Assembly: GCA_027022775.1 (NCBI GenBank)
Contig: JALVXO010000176.1
Coordinates: forward strand, 1-9,121
Source of the DNA: Campylobacteraceae bacterium
GTDB lineage: Bacteria; Campylobacterota; Campylobacteria; Campylobacterales; Sulfurovaceae
Length of the DNA: 9,121 nucleotides
Reading direction: 5' to 3'
Part shown: positions 6,228 to 9,121 of the stretch, in pieces
Numbering within the stretch: position 1 is the first letter of the stretch
Layout: each line of letters starts with the position of its first letter
The notes under the pieces: generated by a model
Told to the model about the DNA's origin: nothing
Seen by the model: only the letters and a program-made list of their open reading frames with translations
Database searches by the model: none
Position numbers and translations under genes: made by a program

Positions 6228-6986
6228 CTATTTTGCAATTATACCTTTTTCATAACAGTTAATCTCAAATTTGCATACAATATTTTCATCAAAGTTTAAC
6301 ACCTTTTCATTTTTATTTTCATAATCCATCCGGCTTAAAAAGTGTGCAATTGTGTTTACTCTTGCTGTTTTTTTGTGGTTGCTGTTAATAACATACCAAG
6401 GTGCAAAATCGAAAGAGGTTTTATTGAACATTTTATCACGGTATTTTGAATATTTATCCCACAACTCCTGCGCTTTTGCATCTACAGGGCTTAATTTCCA
6501 CTGTTTTAAGGGGTCATTTTTTCTATCTTCGAGCCGTTTTGCCTGTTCTGATTTATTTATGTCAAGATAATATTTAGTAAAAATTATGCCGCTCTCAACC
6601 AGCATATTTTCAAAACTTCCCACCTGATGCATAAATCTTTCGTGCTCTGTTTTTGTGCAAAATCCCATAACCGGTTCTACTCCGGCCCTGTTATACCAGC
6701 TGCGGTTAAAAAATACAATTTCTCCGCCGCTTGGCAGATGGGGCACATAACGCTGAAAAAACCACGATTTTTTATCTTTGTCGCTGGGTTTTCCCAAAGC
6801 GACAACCCGCGCTTCTCTAGGGCTTAAATGTTCTCTGAAGCGCTTAATAGTGCCATCTTTCCCAGCTGCATCACGCCCTTCAAAAATAATGCACACTTTT
6901 AAGTCATTCTCTATTACATGGCGCTGAAATTTTACAAGCTCTACCTGTAACTCATACAGCCTTTTTTTATACTCTTTTTTCTTCAT
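6228..6986 (-). CDS. ppk2: Polyphosphate kinase 2 (PPK2, class I-like)
   Basis: The 252-residue cytosolic enzyme transfers phosphate between polyphosphate and nucleoside diphosphates or triphosphates. PPK2 class I enzymes commonly make ATP/GTP from polyphosphate. Walker A is E-G-R-D-A-A-G-K-D-G (36-45, Lys43); Walker B region is F-F-N-R-S-W-Y-N-R-A-G-V-E (92-104); the lid contains R-L-E-D-R-K-N-D-P-L-K-Q-W-K (151-164), with S-P-V-D after it. This is a single complete domain of normal length. In Walker B the first polar residue is Asn where many relatives have Asp. I chose the ATG at 6984-6986 because AGGAGGT lies 6 bases upstream; an in-frame ATG at 7053-7055 would put the -10 box and the ribosome site inside the gene. 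It is divergent from the 7080 gene and followed by a small lipoprotein gene. Confidence 0.92.
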   Translation of the reverse strand: MKKKEYKKRLYELQVELVKFQRHVIENDLKVCIIFEGRDAAGKDGTIKRFREHLSPREARVVALGKPSDKDKKSWFFQRYVPHLPSGGEIVFFNRSWYNRAGVEPVMGFCTKTEHERFMHQVGSFENMLVESGIIFTKYYLDINKSEQAKRLEDRKNDPLKQWKLSPVDAKAQELWDKYSKYRDKMFNKTSFDFAPWYVINSNHKKTARVNTIAHFLSRMDYENKNEKVLNFDENIVCKFEINCYEKGIIAK

Positions 6987-6992
6987 TTTGTT

Positions 6993-6999
6993 ACCTCCT
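6993..6999 (-). promoter_or_regulatory. Perfect ribosome binding site of ppk2
   Basis: AGGAGGT on the minus strand lies 6 bases before ATG at 6986. It is the strongest ribosome site in the window and decides the start. It begins almost at the predicted transcription start. Confidence 0.8.
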
Positions 7000-7005
7000 G
7001 AAGTA

Positions 7006-7011
7006 ATTATA
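7006..7011 (-). promoter_or_regulatory. -10 box of ppk2
   Basis: A perfect TATAAT on the minus strand. Transcription should begin near 6999, so the leader would be only about 13 bases and would start with the ribosome site. The -35 side has no good match and overlaps the promoter of the divergent gene. Confidence 0.5.
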
Positions 7012-7043
7012 TCGCAAAAAGTCAAAATTAACTCCGTTTTGGT

Positions 7044-7058
7044 TAAAATATACATAAT
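7044..7058 (+). promoter_or_regulatory. Possible -10 region of the 7080 gene
   Basis: TAAAAT (7044-7049) and CATAAT (7053-7058) are both acceptable -10 boxes upstream of the AAGGA ribosome site at 7070-7074. Neither has a convincing -35 box. The region is shared back to back with the ppk2 promoter. Confidence 0.28.
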
Positions 7059-7079
7059 AAAACCAGTTTAAGGAAAAGA

Positions 7080-8189
7080 ATGAATCTCTCCAGCCTCTTT
7101 AACGAGCACCCAAGAGTGCTTGTTTTTATGCTTTTGGTATCTTTGGCAATTATTTTAAAGTTTGGAATTATAGTTTATCTGCTGCTGATACTGCTTTATT
7201 ATATTTTTCATTTAATACATGAAGAGGTAGAGAATTTAACCGGCCAAAAAGGGGTTTATGAGAAGTTAAGAGGGTGGCTGAACGGTTTTTTCATATTTGA
7301 AAACTCTCTTTGGATGGATGATTCAATATCGCCGCAGTTGAGTGCTTTTGAAGGGTATTGCAAAGAGAAAAAACGCAAAATTGCCCTTTTGGAAGAGCAG
7401 CTTGATGCGATTGCAGCTATTAGAAACGGCAGCGCGCCTGACAGCAGCGAGTATGCCGCGGCTTCTTTAGGCATTAGCAGAATTGAGAATATGCAAAAAA
7501 GCGGCATATTGTTAATAATACCAAAAGCAAAAGGCACGCCAAAAGAGCCAGAACCTATAGAGAAAAAAGAAGAGCCCAAGCCGCAAGAGCCGCCAAAAGA
7601 GGAGAAGCCAAAACCTGCAGCAGTTCCAAAAGAGGCGGATATAGAAGCGGTAATGGAAAAATTAAACAGAGAAAAAGATGAAATTTTAGAAGGAAAAAGC
7701 GAAGAGGAGAGGGCAGAAAAAAAAGAGGAAAAAGAGGAGAAAGAGCAGAAAGCAGAAGGAAATACCGGTAAAGAGGAAGCTAAAAAAGAGGCGGCGCCTA
7801 TTCAAAATATTGTAAATGTCAACTGCCCGTCTCCGCCCGCTCCAAAACCGCCGGCAACTTCAAAAGGAAATTTTTTAGCCGGGCTTATTGCGCTCTCTAA
7901 AAGAACAACCCATCCGGTTAACTATATTGCGCTAGATCCGGAAATTAGAATTAGAATCAGAGAGTATTTAGCCAAAAATCCGGATAAAAAAATAAATTTT
8001 ATCGGGCTTGATGATTTTAAAAATACTTGCGATTATCTAAACAGATTTAAATTAATCTGGTTTGGAAAATTTAAAAAGCCTAAAAAACCGTCTATTAATT
8101 TAAATCCGATTAAAGCGCCTAAACAGAAGCTGGATAAGCAGATAGAAACTATCAAAAAAGCAGCGGCAATTATCAGTGAATTTGAATAG
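7080..8189 (+). CDS. Unrecognised membrane-anchored protein with charged Pro-rich linker
   Basis: The 369-residue protein has AAGGA five bases before its ATG. Residues about 12-46 are strongly hydrophobic with one Lys at 27, so this is either two closely packed membrane helices or one long one. Residues 50-148 form a helical, mostly soluble part with a likely coiled-coil segment near 96-115. Residues 150-260 are a low-complexity linker rich in Lys, Glu and Pro (repeated P-K-E-E/E-K-K-E-E units). Residues 260-369 form a basic C-terminal domain containing D-P-E-I-R-I-R-I-R-E-Y-L and ending in a charged helix. The architecture looks like a tethered adaptor with a flexible arm, as in TonB-like or cytoskeletal membrane anchors, but no TonB C-terminal motif is seen. 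I do not recognise a family. It diverges from ppk2 and converges on the DUF2059 gene. Confidence 0.75.
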   Translation: MNLSSLFNEHPRVLVFMLLVSLAIILKFGIIVYLLLILLYYIFHLIHEEVENLTGQKGVYEKLRGWLNGFFIFENSLWMDDSISPQLSAFEGYCKEKKRKIALLEEQLDAIAAIRNGSAPDSSEYAAASLGISRIENMQKSGILLIIPKAKGTPKEPEPIEKKEEPKPQEPPKEEKPKPAAVPKEADIEAVMEKLNREKDEILEGKSEEERAEKKEEKEEKEQKAEGNTGKEEAKKEAAPIQNIVNVNCPSPPAPKPPATSKGNFLAGLIALSKRTTHPVNYIALDPEIRIRIREYLAKNPDKKINFIGLDDFKNTCDYLNRFKLIWFGKFKKPKKPSINLNPIKAPKQKLDKQIETIKKAAAIISEFE

Positions 8190-8206
8190 AGTATTTCTTG
8201 TAGTTT

Positions 8207-8227
8207 TGCAGGCAGCGCAAGCCTGCA
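8207..8227. terminator. Perfect GC hairpin between converging genes
   Basis: TGCAGGC (8207-8213) and GCCTGCA (8221-8227) form a perfect 7-bp stem with a 7-base loop, lying between the stop at 8189 and the converging stop at 8237. No U-run follows on either strand. Position supports a two-way terminator or a 3'-end stabiliser. Confidence 0.5.
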
Positions 8228-8236
8228 GAAGGTAAA

Positions 8237-8758
8237 TTACTTTTTATCTTTTGTTTCTTTTTTATCTTCTGTTTTTTTCTCTTTTTTCTTCTTTTCCTCA
8301 AGCGTCTTTTTTATTAAGCTGTTTAACTCATCGGCATGTTTAGAGATAATATCCATGCCCATTTTCTGGCTCTCTATAATCAGTTTTGGCATTACTTTTA
8401 AACTTTTTTGCCCCACTTTGCTTTTATAAAATTTATTTATCTCTTTTAACTCATCTGCATTGAATGATTTTGCATACAGTTTTGCAAGTTTAGGCTCCAT
8501 AGCTTTCCAGCCGACATATTTTGTGTAAAATGCCCTGATTTTATCTTCTATTTTTTTAAGTTTCGGCTTTCTTGTAACAAGCACATTTGTAGCATTATCC
8601 ACCATTCTTTTATAGTTATCTTTAAAGTGCAGAGTTTCAAAAAGCTCTTTTGCTGCACTTACTGATGCTGCATCAGGTTTTGTTGAATTGTTTTCTTTAG
8701 CATAGCCGGCAGATATTAAAAATGCTGCTGCTATAGCTATTTTTGCCAATTTTTTCAT
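8237..8758 (-). CDS. DUF2059 domain secreted protein
   Basis: The 173-residue protein has a clear Sec signal (about residues 1-20, cleavage after A-G-Y-A) and should be periplasmic. The body is all-helical and matches DUF2059: an N-terminal helix with A-A-K-E-L-F-E-T-L-H, then L-A-K-L-Y-A-K-S-F-N-A-D-E-L-K-E-I followed by F-Y-K-S-K-V-G-Q-K, the hallmark F-Y-x-S-x-x-G-Q-K segment, and M-P-K-L-I-I-E-S-Q. Function of the family is unknown. The last 20 residues are almost only Lys, Glu, Asp and Thr, a disordered tail. AAGGAG lies just upstream and is made of the last codons of the preceding small gene, whose stop is two bases before this ATG, so translation is probably coupled. Confidence 0.83.
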   Translation of the reverse strand: MKKLAKIAIAAAFLISAGYAKENNSTKPDAASVSAAKELFETLHFKDNYKRMVDNATNVLVTRKPKLKKIEDKIRAFYTKYVGWKAMEPKLAKLYAKSFNADELKEINKFYKSKVGQKSLKVMPKLIIESQKMGMDIISKHADELNSLIKKTLEEKKKKEKKTEDKKETKDKK

Positions 8759-8760
8759 TT

Positions 8761-8928
8761 TTACTCCTTATTTTCCAACGGAATGAATTTGCCGCAGCCT
8801 TTTTCTCTGTTTCCTCCAAAAACTTTCACTTCTGCTGCGGTGCCGTTTTTGTAAATTGCCTGTCTTTTGCATTCATCTCTTTTAATGCACTCTTCATTTT
8901 TGCATCCGACATTTTCAGGCACACCCAT
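8761..8928 (-). CDS. Small four-cysteine protein, 55 residues
   Basis: This short gene starts at ATG 8926-8928 with AAAGGAG five bases upstream and ends with GAG-TAA two bases before the DUF2059 start. The protein has no signal sequence and carries four cysteines at 9, 14, 20 and 45 (C-x4-C-x5-C-x24-C), with G-C-G-K-F at 44-48. Such spacing could bind zinc or an iron-sulfur cluster, but I do not recognise a family. Evidence that it is real: good ribosome site, tight two-base spacing on both sides, normal codon use, and use of its last codons as the next gene's ribosome site. It is likely cytosolic and co-transcribed with its neighbours. Confidence 0.75.
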   Translation of the reverse strand: MGVPENVGCKNEECIKRDECKRQAIYKNGTAAEVKVFGGNREKGCGKFIPLENKE

Positions 8929-8930
8929 TT

Positions 8931-9121
8931 TTACTCCTTTAATAAACTTTTTGCAATATTAGCATATTTTATTAAATCTTCCTCATTATCTTTGCCTTCT
9001 TTAAATTTTTTATGCAATTTATTCAAATTTTGCAAGGTTTTTAATTTTGTATTTTCATCTTTTAACTCAACTAAAATCTTTTTTCTGTTTGCATGCGAAG
9101 TGTGCAGTGCTGTTTTTGCAT
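8931..9121 (-). CDS. Lys-rich helical protein, C-terminal 62 residues (5' end outside window)
   Basis: An open frame enters from the right edge and ends at TAA 8931-8933, two bases before the four-cysteine gene. The visible 62 residues are rich in Lys, Leu, Asn and Glu with heptad-like leucines (I-L-V-E-L-K-D-E-N-T-K-L-K-T-L), so a coiled coil or helical hairpin is likely. No signal or enzyme motif is visible. Reality as a gene is supported by the lack of stops, by the spacing, and by its final A-A-G-G-A-G codons acting as the next ribosome site. Family and start are unknown; the operon promoter must lie beyond the window. Confidence 0.6.
   Translation of the reverse strand, partial: AKTALHTSHANRKKILVELKDENTKLKTLQNLNKLHKKFKEGKDNEEDLIKYANIAKSLLKE

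Noticed and set aside
6212..6238. Small lipoprotein starting at 6238 or 6223
   Set aside because: The 6238 start overlaps the ppk2 stop; the later MKK start has GGAG at six bases and gives a standard lipoprotein signal.
7029..7046. Short inverted repeat TTAAC/GTTAA between divergent promoters
   Set aside because: Only five paired bases with a 8-base gap in AT-rich DNA; too weak to call an operator.
6987..7055. Longer PPK2 with 23 extra N-terminal residues
   Set aside because: The extension would contain the TATAAT box and the AGGAGGT site, and the added residues do not resemble PPK2.
1..9121. Defence island, toxin-antitoxin, CRISPR, prophage or insertion sequence
   Set aside because: No nuclease, transposase, integrase, spaced repeats or inverted-repeat ends were found; the small genes at 8761-9121 lack toxin-antitoxin features such as a DNA-binding antitoxin fold that I can recognise.

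Overview
The window is AT-rich, tightly packed bacterial DNA with TATAAT-type -10 boxes, weak -35 boxes and strong AAGGAG ribosome sites. It holds many short Sec-signal or lipoprotein genes that start with MKK. Base composition, codon use (AAA, TTT, ATA, AGA) and the gene families suggest a Campylobacterota (epsilonproteobacterial) chromosome, probably a free-living Sulfurimonas/Sulfurovum-like lineage. That assignment is an inference; there is no marker gene. I see no tRNA, rRNA, insertion sequence, phage gene or CRISPR array, and no gene-free stretch longer than about 205 bases.

Layout. (1) 1-3862, minus strand, read right to left: a CAP-domain lipoprotein; then, behind its own extended -10 promoter and a leader hairpin, a three-gene overlapping operon of an M15 D,D-/L,D-carboxypeptidase-like enzyme, a TraB/GumN protein, and a membrane-anchored, very divergent copper-amine-oxidase-like protein that runs off the left edge. 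(2) 3863-4065: a very AT-rich divergent promoter region with a perfect 11-bp tandem repeat. (3) 4066-5912, plus strand: an LHPP-type HAD phosphatase overlapping by ATGA with a GH26-like glycosidase lipoprotein. (4) 5891-5929: a hairpin shared by two converging transcripts. (5) 5930-6986, minus strand: polyphosphate kinase 2 followed by a small lipoprotein. (6) 7080-8189, plus strand: an unrecognised membrane-anchored protein with a long Lys/Glu/Pro linker. (7) 8207-8227: a second hairpin between converging genes. (8) 8237-9121, minus strand: an operon of a partial Lys-rich protein, a 55-residue four-cysteine protein absent from simple ORF lists, and a DUF2059 secreted protein.

Taken together, most products are envelope or periplasmic proteins: peptidoglycan trimming, polysaccharide cleavage, CAP and DUF2059 proteins. 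Two enzymes handle phosphoanhydride or phosphoramidate chemistry (PPK2 and LHPP). The most unusual item is the amine-oxidase-like protein. By eye it keeps the fold landmarks and the cofactor-forming tyrosine context (N-Y-R-Y), but appears to lack the catalytic Asp and the His-x-His copper ligands. I see no defence system or mobile system.
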